Shown piece by piece: positions 8,487 to 16,010 of a stretch of 64,000 nucleotides of DNA (positions are counted from its first letter, which is position 1; each line of letters starts with the position of its first letter). The stretch lies in assembly GCF_008704205.1 (NCBI RefSeq), contig NZ_VXLC01000040.1, positions 1-64,000 of the forward strand. The letters are read 5' to 3'. The translations under genes and the position numbers were made by a program. The notes under the pieces are model-generated. The model was not told the DNA's origin and did no database searches. It worked only from the letters and a program-made list of their open reading frames with translations. This stretch comes from Nocardia colli. Lineage in GTDB: Bacteria > Actinomycetota > Actinomycetes > Mycobacteriales > Mycobacteriaceae.

Positions 8487-9050
8487 CTACCTTCCGACCC
8501 CGATGCCGGCTTTCGACTCGTCGTCGAGTTCGGTCAGGAACCGCTCGATCGACGCCGCCTGCTTAGCTTCGTCCGAAACCGACTGCCCGATAATCTTTTC
8601 GGCCAAATCTACGGCGGTATGGCCGAGTTCGGAGCGCAGTTCGGTAAGGATTTGCTGGCGCTGTGCTTCCAGCTGGCTCTGGCCAGCGGCAACGATGCGA
8701 TCACTTTCGGCCTGCGCGTCCGCGCGCATCTGCGCGAGGATCTGCTGACCCTGGGTGCGCGCGTCCTCACGGATGCGCGATGCCTCGAGCCGAGCTTCGG
8801 CCAGCTGCTGCTGGTACTGCTGCAGTGTGAGCTGGGCCTCTTCCTGCGCGGCCTCGGCCCGGGCGATGCCGCCCTCGATCTTATCGCTGCGCTCGTCGAG
8901 CACCTTGAGCAAGCGAGGGATCACATATTTGTAGAAAACGACGCCGATGATCGCGATGCAGACCACCGACCACACGATGTCGTAAGTCTCGGGGATGAGG
9001 GGGTTGATGTCTTCCCCCGCATCCGCGGCGAACACAGAAAGCCCGTTCAT
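8487..9050 (-). CDS. atpF: ATP synthase Fo b subunit
   Basis: Membrane-anchored stator of Fo. 187 aa with one transmembrane helix at about residues 22-42 (ETYDIVWSVVCIAIIGVVFY) and a long charged coiled coil (from VLDERSDKIEGGIARAEAAQ) that binds delta. It follows atpE by 5 bp and precedes atpH by 19 bp. Normal length; single b gene, no b-prime copy in the operon. Confidence 0.97.
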   Translation of the reverse strand: MNGLSVFAADAGEDINPLIPETYDIVWSVVCIAIIGVVFYKYVIPRLLKVLDERSDKIEGGIARAEAAQEEAQLTLQQYQQQLAEARLEASRIREDARTQGQQILAQMRADAQAESDRIVAAGQSQLEAQRQQILTELRSELGHTAVDLAEKIIGQSVSDEAKQAASIERFLTELDDESKAGIGVGR

Positions 9051-9055
9051 GGCAA

Positions 9056-9304
9056 TCAGAAGATGAAGCCGGCCACAAGGCCGATCAGGGCGAGGGCCTC
9101 GGTGAACGCGATACCGAGGAACATGTTGGTACGGATCGTGCCCTGGAGCTCGGGCTGACGGGCAATGCCCTCGATCGCCTTACCGACAACGATGCCAACG
9201 CCGATGCCGGGGCCGATGGCGGCGAGACCGTAGCCGATGGCGCCGTAGCCCTTGATCTTGTCAGAGTTCGAAGCGGCTTCCTGGGCCAAGTAAGCGAGGC
9301 TCAT
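9056..9304 (-). CDS. atpE: ATP synthase Fo c subunit
   Basis: Proton-carrying ring subunit. 82 aa with two hydrophobic hairpin helices: glycine-rich helix 1 (GYGAIGYGLAAIGPGIGVGI), the polar loop ARQPE, and helix 2 carrying the essential carboxylate Glu69 in AFTEALALIGLV. This is the residue equivalent to the bedaquiline-site glutamate of mycobacteria. The frame is open further upstream, but the ATG of MSLAYLAQ with AAAGGGA before it is the natural start. Confidence 0.97.
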   Translation of the reverse strand: MSLAYLAQEAASNSDKIKGYGAIGYGLAAIGPGIGVGIVVGKAIEGIARQPELQGTIRTNMFLGIAFTEALALIGLVAGFIF

Positions 9305-9374
9305 GAGGTTCCATTTCCCTTTCTGTTGCTCACCCGCCGGTCGGCGTGTGTAGCAGGTATCCGGTAGTTGTGGG

Positions 9375-10223
9375 TCAGTGCGAATCTGCGTGCTGCGCAA
9401 GTCCGATGTAGACCGCGGTCAGCAGGGCGAAAACGTAGGCCTGCAAGAAGATGACCAGGAGTTCGAAGAGGGTGAACCCGAGACCCGCGAGCAGCGAGAA
9501 CGGCGAGAACACCTTCATCCACGCGACCGCGTCGAACAGGAAGAACCAGGTGGCGCTGAAGAAAAGCACCAGCATGATGTGGCCGGCCAGCATGTTGGCC
9601 ATGAGTCGGACGGTCAGCGTGAACGGACGCAGCACGAACGTCGAGACGAACTCGATCGGAATCAGCAGCACATGCAGCGCGGGCGGCACATTCGGCACCA
9701 CGACGCTGCTGCGCAGGTAGGTCCAGAACCCGTACTTCTTGATACCCACGTAGTTGAACGCGATGTAGGCGATCAGCGCCAGCACCAGCGGAAAGCCGAT
9801 TCGGGCGTTCGACGAGATGTTCAAACCCGGAACGATGCCGGAGAAGTTCAGAAAGAGCACCGAGAAGAAGATTGTCGCGATCAGCGGAAAGTACTTGCGA
9901 CCGGTTTCCTTACCGAGGATCTCGTCGGCAATCTGCTCCTTGACGAACACCAGACCGGTTTCGGCGATGTTCTGCAGTCCGCGCGGGATGAGACGGGGAT
10001 TCCGGAAAGCCAGCAGCATCACGACAATCAGGACCGCCGACATGATCAGCCTGATAAGCATCAAACGATCGAGTTCGAACGGCGTACCCTCGAACAGCAG
10101 CGCTGGAGGGAAGAAGTCGGACAGCGATGGCGCGTGGAACTCGCCCGCCAAAGTGGTGACGCTCAGCGTTCTCTCCCGTGTTCGGGCCGTGGGTTCGGTT
10201 GATCCCACGGTTCGATCGGACAT
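9375..10223 (-). CDS. atpB: ATP synthase Fo a subunit
   Basis: Stator channel subunit of Fo. Up to 282 aa, with several transmembrane helices and the conserved TVRLMANMLAGHI segment containing the essential arginine. C-terminal helices (LFELLVIFLQAYVFALLTAV) are intact. The first about 20 residues are hydrophilic and poorly supported; no good ribosome binding site is seen before the ATG at 10223, and a GTG at 10208 is possible. First structural gene after the 249-bp atpI-atpB gap. Confidence 0.96.
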   Translation of the reverse strand: MSDRTVGSTEPTARTRERTLSVTTLAGEFHAPSLSDFFPPALLFEGTPFELDRLMLIRLIMSAVLIVVMLLAFRNPRLIPRGLQNIAETGLVFVKEQIADEILGKETGRKYFPLIATIFFSVLFLNFSGIVPGLNISSNARIGFPLVLALIAYIAFNYVGIKKYGFWTYLRSSVVVPNVPPALHVLLIPIEFVSTFVLRPFTLTVRLMANMLAGHIMLVLFFSATWFFLFDAVAWMKVFSPFSLLAGLGFTLFELLVIFLQAYVFALLTAVYIGLAQHADSH

Positions 10224-10368
10224 TGACGATCAATTTGGGTCGACTCAGGTCGGCTCGAAGTTCGTCAGCAGCTGTGCGGCGGGTTTTGATTCCACCTGGC
10301 GTCTGTACGTGTGTCGGCGACATCGTCGACATGCAGAACCGGAACCCTCAGAGCCCGGCACGGCAGTA

Positions 10369-10429
10369 AGCATAGCGGCACTCGGAGGGATCTTGGCGAT
10401 CCCCCCTCGCTTGGTTGCTTGCTTACCAA
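10369..10429 (-). promoter_or_regulatory. atpI-atpB intergenic region with possible promoter
   Basis: The 249-bp gap between atpI and atpB holds on the minus strand TATGCT (10369-10374), an acceptable -10, but no good -35. Upstream are a hairpin GGGATC-TTGGC-GATCCC (10387-10403) and a repeated TTGGTAA word (10411-10440). The arrangement suggests an internal promoter or leader for the structural atp genes; evidence is weak. Confidence 0.3.
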
Positions 10430-10472
10430 CACTTTACCAAGTTATCTACGACAGCGTGTAGGTGGGTGGGGA

Positions 10473-10931
10473 TCAATCTTCCCGAGCCGGTGTTTCCGGG
10501 GTCGAATCCGGCACCGTCACGTACGGAACCTTCTGTCTGACAACGCCATACGTCTCCGCACCGAGGACGATGACCAACGCGCCGATCACGGTCAGGAAAA
10601 GGACCATTCGGTCATAAAAGTCGAATTGATTCAGTATTGCTATGACCAAAAGGGCAACCAGCATTTTACCTACCCAGCTGGCCAGCATCACCATGCCCGC
10701 CGTGGACGGCGGCAATTTGGCGCCGAACAACACCACCGCGGCGGTGGTCAGAATGAAGCCGCCGCCGATAGCCGAGCCGATCAACGCACCCCACAGGCCG
10801 GGCATGCCTGCGGCCGCGGCGCCGATTGCGACGGACAACACAATCAGCGCGCCCAAACCGATCAAGCCGTAGCGCAACGCCGCCTTGAGCGGGGCATCGG
10901 GACCGGGGACCGGAGTGGGAGTGAAGTTCAC
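10473..10931 (-). CDS. atpI: ATP synthase protein I (AtpI-like membrane protein)
   Basis: 152-aa membrane protein with four hydrophobic segments (GLIGLGALIVLSVAIGAAAA; LWGALIGSAIGGGFILTTAA; MVMLASWVGKMLVALLVIAI; MVLFLTVIGALVIVLGAETY), the size and position of AtpI, thought to assist c-ring assembly or ion supply. The frame is open far upstream but overlaps wecA there; GTG at 10931, with AAGG about 9 nt upstream and 12 bp after the wecA stop, is the natural start. Weakly conserved family, assigned mainly from topology and context. Confidence 0.85.
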   Translation of the reverse strand: MNFTPTPVPGPDAPLKAALRYGLIGLGALIVLSVAIGAAAAGMPGLWGALIGSAIGGGFILTTAAVVLFGAKLPPSTAGMVMLASWVGKMLVALLVIAILNQFDFYDRMVLFLTVIGALVIVLGAETYGVVRQKVPYVTVPDSTPETPARED

Positions 10932-10942
10932 ATTCGCGAACC

Positions 10943-12100
10943 TTACCCGGACGGTGGCCGGTCCCCCGCTGCCTCCCCGCGGCGCAGCCCGGGAATGGCG
11001 GTCACCACCAGGGCGAAGACCAGCCCGCCCGCGACCAGCAGGACGACCAGTGTGAGGTTCATCAATGCGGTGCCGACCGCACCGAACGCGAGGATGCCGA
11101 CCCACAAGTAGATGAGCAGCACCACGCGCCGGTGCGAATGCCCGATCTGCAGCAATCGGTGATGCAGATGCATCTTGTCCGGAGTGGAGAAGCTCACACC
11201 CGCGCGCACCCGCCGGATGATGGCCAGCACCAGATCGAGCACCGGAATGAACATGACCGCGCCGACCAGCAGCAGCGGCGACAGCAGGCCGACGATGTCG
11301 CGGGTGCCGAAGCCCTGCAGCGGGATCCGGCCGGACGCGCTGGTGGAGACCGCGGCCAGCACCAGGCCGATCAGCATCGAGCCGGAGTCGCCCATGAAGA
11401 TCCGCGCGGGCTGGAAGTTGTGCGGCAGGAAGCCGAGACAGGCGCCGGCCAGCGCGGCGGCCAGCAACGCGGGCGGGTAGGTGTCCACCGAGCCACCCTG
11501 CTGATTCATCAGGCCGATCGCGAAGATGAACACCGCGACCGCCGCGATCAGCCCCAGCCCGGCCGCGAGCCCGTCGAGCCCGTCGACGAAGTTCATCGCG
11601 TTGACCAGGGTCACCGTGACCGCGACCGTGATCAGGCCGCCTTGCAGCGCGTCGAGGAACACCGTGGTGTTGTTGAACGGGTTGTAGATGCTGTACCAGC
11701 TCAGACCCATGACGGCCATCACACCCGCGGCGGTCACCTGGCCGGCGAACTTGGTCAGCGCGTCCAAGCCCCAGCGGTCGTCGACGATGCCGACCGCGAC
11801 GATGATCGTGCTCGCCACCAGGACCGCGAGCGGAATGTTCGGGGTGTAATCGAAACCACGGCGCAGCGCGGGGAGCCGGTAGGCGAACAGCATCGCCGCG
11901 ACCACCCCGACGTAGATGCCGACCCCGCCCATCCGCGGAATCGGCTTGATGTGCACGTCACGATCGCGCGGCACCGCCACGGCGCCGAAGCCGATGGCGA
12001 GCACCCGGATGCCGCCGGTGGCCAGGAAGGTCACGACCGCGGAGATGAGCAGGACGAGCAATAGCTCCCGCAGGGGGACGACTGCACCCGAACCGGTCAT
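10943..12100 (-). CDS. wecA: Decaprenyl-phosphate GlcNAc-1-phosphate transferase (WecA/Rfe type)
   Basis: Polytopic enzyme that transfers GlcNAc-1-phosphate from UDP-GlcNAc to decaprenyl phosphate, starting the arabinogalactan linker unit in this group. About 385 aa with some ten transmembrane helices. MraY/WecA family motifs are visible: VDDRWG, NAMNFVDGLDGLAAG, FMGDSGS and the cytoplasmic MHLHHRLL histidine motif. It lies upstream of atpI as in mycobacteria (rfe). ATG at 12100 preferred; GTG at 12109 is possible. Confidence 0.95.
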   Translation of the reverse strand: MTGSGAVVPLRELLLVLLISAVVTFLATGGIRVLAIGFGAVAVPRDRDVHIKPIPRMGGVGIYVGVVAAMLFAYRLPALRRGFDYTPNIPLAVLVASTIIVAVGIVDDRWGLDALTKFAGQVTAAGVMAVMGLSWYSIYNPFNNTTVFLDALQGGLITVAVTVTLVNAMNFVDGLDGLAAGLGLIAAVAVFIFAIGLMNQQGGSVDTYPPALLAAALAGACLGFLPHNFQPARIFMGDSGSMLIGLVLAAVSTSASGRIPLQGFGTRDIVGLLSPLLLVGAVMFIPVLDLVLAIIRRVRAGVSFSTPDKMHLHHRLLQIGHSHRRVVLLIYLWVGILAFGAVGTALMNLTLVVLLVAGGLVFALVVTAIPGLRRGEAAGDRPPSG

Positions 12101-12116
12101 CCGCGGCACCCAGCGA

Positions 12117-12782
12117 TCATCGGATGGAGGCGCCGGTCAGCGCCTCCGGCGACATGCCGAGCACCTCGGCGATGTCGGCGATGGGTACCGCGCCCTCGCG
12201 CAGGATGCGCGGCTGATCGGCGGTGAGATCGACGATGGTGGAGGCGACGGCGTGGTCGGCCGGGCCGCCGTCGAGGTAGACGTTGACCAGGTCGCCCAGT
12301 TGGTCGCGGGCCTCGTCGGAGGTCTTGGCCGGCGGCTGCCCGGAGACGTTGGCGCTGGACACCGCCAGCGGGCCGACCTCACGGAGCAGTTCCAGCGTGA
12401 CCGGGTGCAGCGGCATCCGCAGCATCACCGTGCCCCGCGTGTCGCCGAGGTCCCAGGCGAGCGAAGGCGCCTGCTGCACAACGAGACTCAGGCCGCCGGG
12501 CCAGAACGCCCGGATCAGCTCGCGGGCCTGCGGGCGGACCGAGAAGACCAGTCCGTCGATGGTGTGCCAGGAGCCGACCAGGACCGGCACCGGCATGTCG
12601 CGGCCACGGCGCTTGGCCGCGAGCAGCGAGCTCACCGCGGTGGAGTCGAAGGCGTCCGCGGCCAGGCCGTACAGCGTGTCGGTGGGCAGCACGACGAGTC
12701 GCCCGGACTTCAGGGCGCTGGTGGCTGCGGTCAGTCCGGCGGCGCGGGTGTCGGGATCCGCGCAGTCATAGACGGTACTCAC
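12117..12782 (-). CDS. tsaC: L-threonylcarbamoyladenylate synthase (TsaC/Sua5)
   Basis: Makes threonylcarbamoyl-AMP from threonine, bicarbonate and ATP for the t6A37 modification of ANN-decoding tRNAs. 221 aa from the GTG at 12782, which has AGGATGG upstream; starting there gives MSTVYDC as in relatives. YrdC-fold motifs are clear: PTDTLYGLAADAF, KRRGRDMPVPVLV, GTVMLRMP, SSANVSGQPPAKT. It ends 17 bp before wecA and follows prmC by 87 bp, part of the conserved prfA-prmC-tsaC group. Confidence 0.95.
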   Translation of the reverse strand: MSTVYDCADPDTRAAGLTAATSALKSGRLVVLPTDTLYGLAADAFDSTAVSSLLAAKRRGRDMPVPVLVGSWHTIDGLVFSVRPQARELIRAFWPGGLSLVVQQAPSLAWDLGDTRGTVMLRMPLHPVTLELLREVGPLAVSSANVSGQPPAKTSDEARDQLGDLVNVYLDGGPADHAVASTIVDLTADQPRILREGAVPIADIAEVLGMSPEALTGASIR

Positions 12783-12869
12783 GGCCACCATCCTGTCACG
12801 GGCATGCGCGCGGACCACCATCCCCCAGTCGACGGCCGCGGCGAATGCGGCAATCCGGGCACCGGGCGG

Positions 12870-13745
12870 TCAGGAACGGGTCGCGACGACGAAGCGGGGC
12901 TTGCCCGCGAGATCGGGATGTTCGGCGATGTCGGTGAAATCACTTTTGCCCAGCAGGGCGGCGAGGTCCGAGCCGTTCGAGTCGTCGTGCTCGATCGCGG
13001 TGGCGCCGCCAGGGCGCAGCAGGCGGGTGATGGTGGGCAGCATGCCGCGGATGACGTCCAGGCCGTCCGGGCCGCCGAACAGGGCGCGGTGCGGATCGTG
13101 GTCGGCGACTTCGGGATCCAGCTGCGCGCCGTCGGGAATGTAGGGCGGGTTGGACACCACGAGGTCGACTCGGCCGTCGAGTTCGGTCAGCAGCGCCGGG
13201 TCGGTGACGTCGTCGGCATAGAGCGTGATGGGCGTGTCGCCGTCGGCGATGCACTGGTCGGCATTGCGCCGGGCCCAGCTCAGCGCGGCCGGATCGAGTT
13301 CCACCGCACGGACATCGGCGTCGGGGCGCGCGTGCGCGATGGCCAGCGCCAGCGCGCCGGAGCCGGTGCACAGGTCGACCACGATCGGTGCGTGATCGTG
13401 CGGCAGCGCCTCGAGTTGCGCCAGCGCCCAGGCGAACAGCAGCTCGGTTTCCGGTCGCGGCACGAACACGCCGGGCCCGACCGCGAGCTCGATCTCCCCC
13501 ATCGCGACGGTTCCGGTCAAGTGCTGCAACGGAATTCGCTGCGCCCGCCGATCGACCAGCGCGCGGAACTCGGCCAGCCGGTCCGGCGCGACGAGCGGGG
13601 TGAGCACCAGCCTGCTGCGCTCGACCCCGATCACGTGCGCGGCCAGTTGCTCCGCATCGGCCTGCGGACTGTGCACCCCGGCCTGACGCAACGTCTCGAT
13701 GGCGTCGTTGATGGCCGGGCGCAACGCTTCGCGGGTCATAGACAT
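12870..13745 (-). CDS. prmC: Peptide chain release factor N5-glutamine methyltransferase
   Basis: Methylates the glutamine of the GGQ motif of release factors. 291 aa: N-terminal helical substrate domain (residues 1-90), then a class I SAM domain with DLCTGSGALALAIA and the catalytic NPPY at 199-202 (SNPPYIPDGA). It lies 24 bp after prfA, its substrate, in the conserved order. An in-frame ATG two codons in is an alternative start. Confidence 0.96.
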   Translation of the reverse strand: MSMTREALRPAINDAIETLRQAGVHSPQADAEQLAAHVIGVERSRLVLTPLVAPDRLAEFRALVDRRAQRIPLQHLTGTVAMGEIELAVGPGVFVPRPETELLFAWALAQLEALPHDHAPIVVDLCTGSGALALAIAHARPDADVRAVELDPAALSWARRNADQCIADGDTPITLYADDVTDPALLTELDGRVDLVVSNPPYIPDGAQLDPEVADHDPHRALFGGPDGLDVIRGMLPTITRLLRPGGATAIEHDDSNGSDLAALLGKSDFTDIAEHPDLAGKPRFVVATRS

Positions 13746-13769
13746 GTCGGCAACTCTTCCGAAAGGTGT

Positions 13770-14840
13770 TTATTCTGCGGCCATTCGAGCTTCGCGGTCC
13801 GCCTTGCCGAGGGCGTCGAGCAGCGCGTCCATGTCGCCGTCCAGCACGGCGTCCAAGTTGTGCGCCTTGAAGCCGATGCGGTGGTCGGCGATCCGGTTCT
13901 CCGGGAAGTTGTACGTGCGGATGCGCTCGGAACGGTCCACCGTGCGGATCTGGCTGGCCCGGCCCGCCGCGGCTTCCTGATCGGCCTGCTCCTCGGCGAG
14001 CGCTTGCAGCCGCGCGGCCAGCACCTGCATGGCGCGGGCCTTGTTCTGCAGCTGCGAACGCTCGTTCTGGCAGGTCACCACGATGCCGGAGGGCAGGTGG
14101 GTGATCCGGACGGCGGAGTCGGTGGTGTTGACGCCCTGGCCGCCCTTGCCGGACGAACGGTAGACGTCGATGCGCAGGTCGGTTTCGTCGATCTGCACGG
14201 CCTCGACCTCGTCGGGTTCCGGGTAGATCAGCACGCCGGCGGCGGAGGTGTGGATGCGGCCCTGCGATTCGGTCACCGGAACGCGCTGCACCCGGTGCAC
14301 GCCGCCCTCGAACTTGAATCGCGACCAGACACCGTCGCGCGCGGCGTCCCGGCTCTTGATCGACAGCGTCGCGTCCTTGTACCCGCCGAGATCGGACACG
14401 GTGACGTCGAGGATCTCGACCTTCCAGCCGTGCCGTTCGGCGTAGCGGACGTACATCCGCGCCAGATCGGAGGCGAACAGCGCCGATTCCTCGCCGCCCT
14501 CACCGGATTTCACCTCGAGCACCACGTCGTCGCCGTCGTGCGGGTCGCGCGGGGCGAGCAGGTCCGCGAGGGTCTGCTCCAGCTCGGCGACCTGGCGCTC
14601 CAGGTCGGGGACCTCGGCGGCGAAGGTCGCGTCGTCGGCGCCGAGTTCCTGCGCGGCGGCGAGATCGTCGCGCGCGGACTTCAGCTTGGTGTAGGTGGCC
14701 ATGATCGGCGCGAGCTCGGCGAAGCGCTTGCCGACCCGGCGGGCCGCGCCCGGATCATTGTGCAGCGCCGGATCGGACAGCTGCGTCTCCAGACCGGCGT
14801 GCTCGGCCAGAATGTCGTCGATCGCGGACGGTTGCGTCAC
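13770..14840 (-). CDS. prfA: Peptide chain release factor 1
   Basis: Recognises UAA and UAG stop codons. 356 aa from a GTG preceded by a strong AGAGGAAG. The tripeptide anticodon PVT is at 188-190 (within RVPVTESQGRIHTSA) and the GGQ peptidyl-hydrolysis motif at 233-235 (SSGKGGQGVNTT). The frame stays open upstream into the rpmE gap, but those residues are not RF1-like. First gene of the prfA-prmC-tsaC-wecA series. Confidence 0.98.
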   Translation of the reverse strand: MTQPSAIDDILAEHAGLETQLSDPALHNDPGAARRVGKRFAELAPIMATYTKLKSARDDLAAAQELGADDATFAAEVPDLERQVAELEQTLADLLAPRDPHDGDDVVLEVKSGEGGEESALFASDLARMYVRYAERHGWKVEILDVTVSDLGGYKDATLSIKSRDAARDGVWSRFKFEGGVHRVQRVPVTESQGRIHTSAAGVLIYPEPDEVEAVQIDETDLRIDVYRSSGKGGQGVNTTDSAVRITHLPSGIVVTCQNERSQLQNKARAMQVLAARLQALAEEQADQEAAAGRASQIRTVDRSERIRTYNFPENRIADHRIGFKAHNLDAVLDGDMDALLDALGKADREARMAAE

Positions 14841-14911
14841 GTGCTTCCTCTTTCTGTTTGAAAGGACCGACCCCATTTAAAGCGCTTGCGAGAGCGAATG
14901 CTCGAGGCCGC

Positions 14912-14956
14912 ACAAAACACCGACGCCCGGCCTGCGTGAGCAGGACCGGGCGTCGG
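14912..14956 (-). terminator. rpmE terminator
   Basis: An 11-bp stem, CCGACGCCCGG (14920-14930) with CCGGGCGTCGG (14946-14956), lies 8 bp after the rpmE stop and is followed on the minus strand by TGTTTTGTG. A good intrinsic terminator separating rpmE from prfA. Confidence 0.8.
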
Positions 14957-14964
14957 CGAGGAAG

Positions 14965-15210
14965 CTACTTGGCTGCGGCGTCGTCCGCGTCGGCCTTCTT
15001 GCCGGCACGCTTGCCGTAGCGGGCCTCGAAGCGGGCCACGCGGCCACCGGTGTCGAGGATCTTCTGCTTGCCGGTGTAGAACGGGTGGCACTGCGAGCAG
15101 ACCTCGACGTTGATGTGTCCGGACTCCTTGGTGCTGCGAGTCTGGAAGGTATTGCCGCAACCACAGACGACCGTGGTCTCGACATACGTCGGGTGAATTC
15201 CTGCCTTCAT
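14965..15210 (-). CDS. rpmE: 50S ribosomal protein L31
   Basis: 81-aa ribosomal protein starting MKAGIHPTYVETTVVCGCG, with GAGAGGA before the ATG. It keeps the zinc-binding cysteines (Cys16, Cys18, Cys38, Cys41; CGCG and CSQCHPF), so it is the C+ form, as opposed to the zinc-free paralogue expressed in zinc starvation. The C-terminal tail is basic then acidic. Flanked by its own promoter (15326-15355) and terminator. Confidence 0.97.
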   Translation of the reverse strand: MKAGIHPTYVETTVVCGCGNTFQTRSTKESGHINVEVCSQCHPFYTGKQKILDTGGRVARFEARYGKRAGKKADADDAAAK

Positions 15211-15325
15211 GGGTGTCCTCTCGATATTGGCCGCCGGGTCGTTCACGCGAGATTCGCGCCGAACGTGAACCGGAGCCGACTTAGGCGGGAGGCCTGCTCG
15301 AACAGAGCAGACGCAACGACCGTTC

Positions 15326-15355
15326 AGTATGCCAGAACAGTCCCTACGCTCCCAA
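15326..15355 (-). promoter_or_regulatory. Putative rpmE promoter
   Basis: On the minus strand TTGGGA (15350-15355) and CATACT (15326-15331) are 18 bp apart, about 115 bp upstream of rpmE. The remaining part of the 344-bp gap 15211-15554 contains no further clear element except a ribosome binding site for the rightward gene at 15555. Confidence 0.5.
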
Positions 15356-15554
15356 AACACCCCCGGCAAGTGGTTTGTTCCCGCCCTAGGTACTCCCCCC
15401 ATCGCTGCCGCCCCAGGAAGTCCGGGCACGCGCTCGGCCGGTGCCTCCGGGACCCTGAAGACGGGTAGTTCGCTACTCACGTACACGAACAGCTTCGTTC
15501 ATAGAGTTGAAACCCCAGCACAACGGCGTGCCGTGAGCAGCGAAGGGAGAACTT

Positions 15555-16010
15555 GTGAACATCCGGGTCGCGTCCGCGATTTTCGGTCTGCTGATTCTCG
15601 CTGTCGCGGTCGGCTGGTGTGCCCTTCCGGACACCACGACCACGGCCGCGCCGGGGACCGCCGACTATGTCCAGTCCTCGACCACCGCTCCGGAGGGGAG
15701 TGCGGTGGCGAGTTCGGCGATCATCCTCGGTTTCCTGATCAGCGGCGCGGCCGGCATCGGAGTCCTGTTCTTCGGCCCGCAAACGCCGAGAGGGCCCCGC
15801 TTGCACGGAGCCCTCTCGGCAGTACGACTTGCGGACCTACTCGTCCAGAGCGCCAGGCGCGGTCTTGCTCACCTGCATCAGGAACTCGAGGTTGTTCTTG
15901 GACTTCTTCAGACGGTCGATCAGCAGATCGATCGCCTGGTGCGAGTCCAGGCCGGACAGTACGCGACGCAGCTTGTGCAGCACCGCGGCCTCGTCCGGGT
16001 TGAGCAGTAG
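15555..16010 (+). CDS. Small two-helix membrane protein, tail running antisense into rho (uncertain)
   Basis: A GTG at 15555 with AGGGAG seven bases upstream opens a frame coding for a credible small membrane protein: helix 1 at residues 4-22 (RVASAIFGLLILAVAVGW), a Thr/Ala-rich loop, and helix 2 at about 53-73 (AIILGFLISGAAGIGVLFFG). After residue about 78 the frame crosses the rho terminator hairpin and continues 58 codons antisense to the rho coding end before stopping, and that tail looks non-protein-like. Either the gene overlaps rho, or a stop was lost by mutation or sequencing error. Function unknown. Confidence 0.45.
   Translation: MNIRVASAIFGLLILAVAVGWCALPDTTTTAAPGTADYVQSSTTAPEGSAVASSAIILGFLISGAAGIGVLFFGPQTPRGPRLHGALSAVRLADLLVQSARRGLAHLHQELEVVLGLLQTVDQQIDRLVRVQAGQYATQLVQHRGLVRVEQ
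15785..15820 (-). terminator. rho terminator
   Basis: GCCGAGAGGGC (15785-15795) pairs perfectly with GCCCTCTCGGC (15810-15820); loop 14 nt. On the minus strand it follows the rho stop by 16 bp and is followed by GTTTG. It could also act on rightward transcripts of the small gene that crosses it. Confidence 0.75.

Noticed and set aside
7658..9050. b-delta fusion as in mycobacterial ATP synthase
   Set aside because: atpF and atpH are clearly separate frames with a 19-bp gap, each with its own start and stop.
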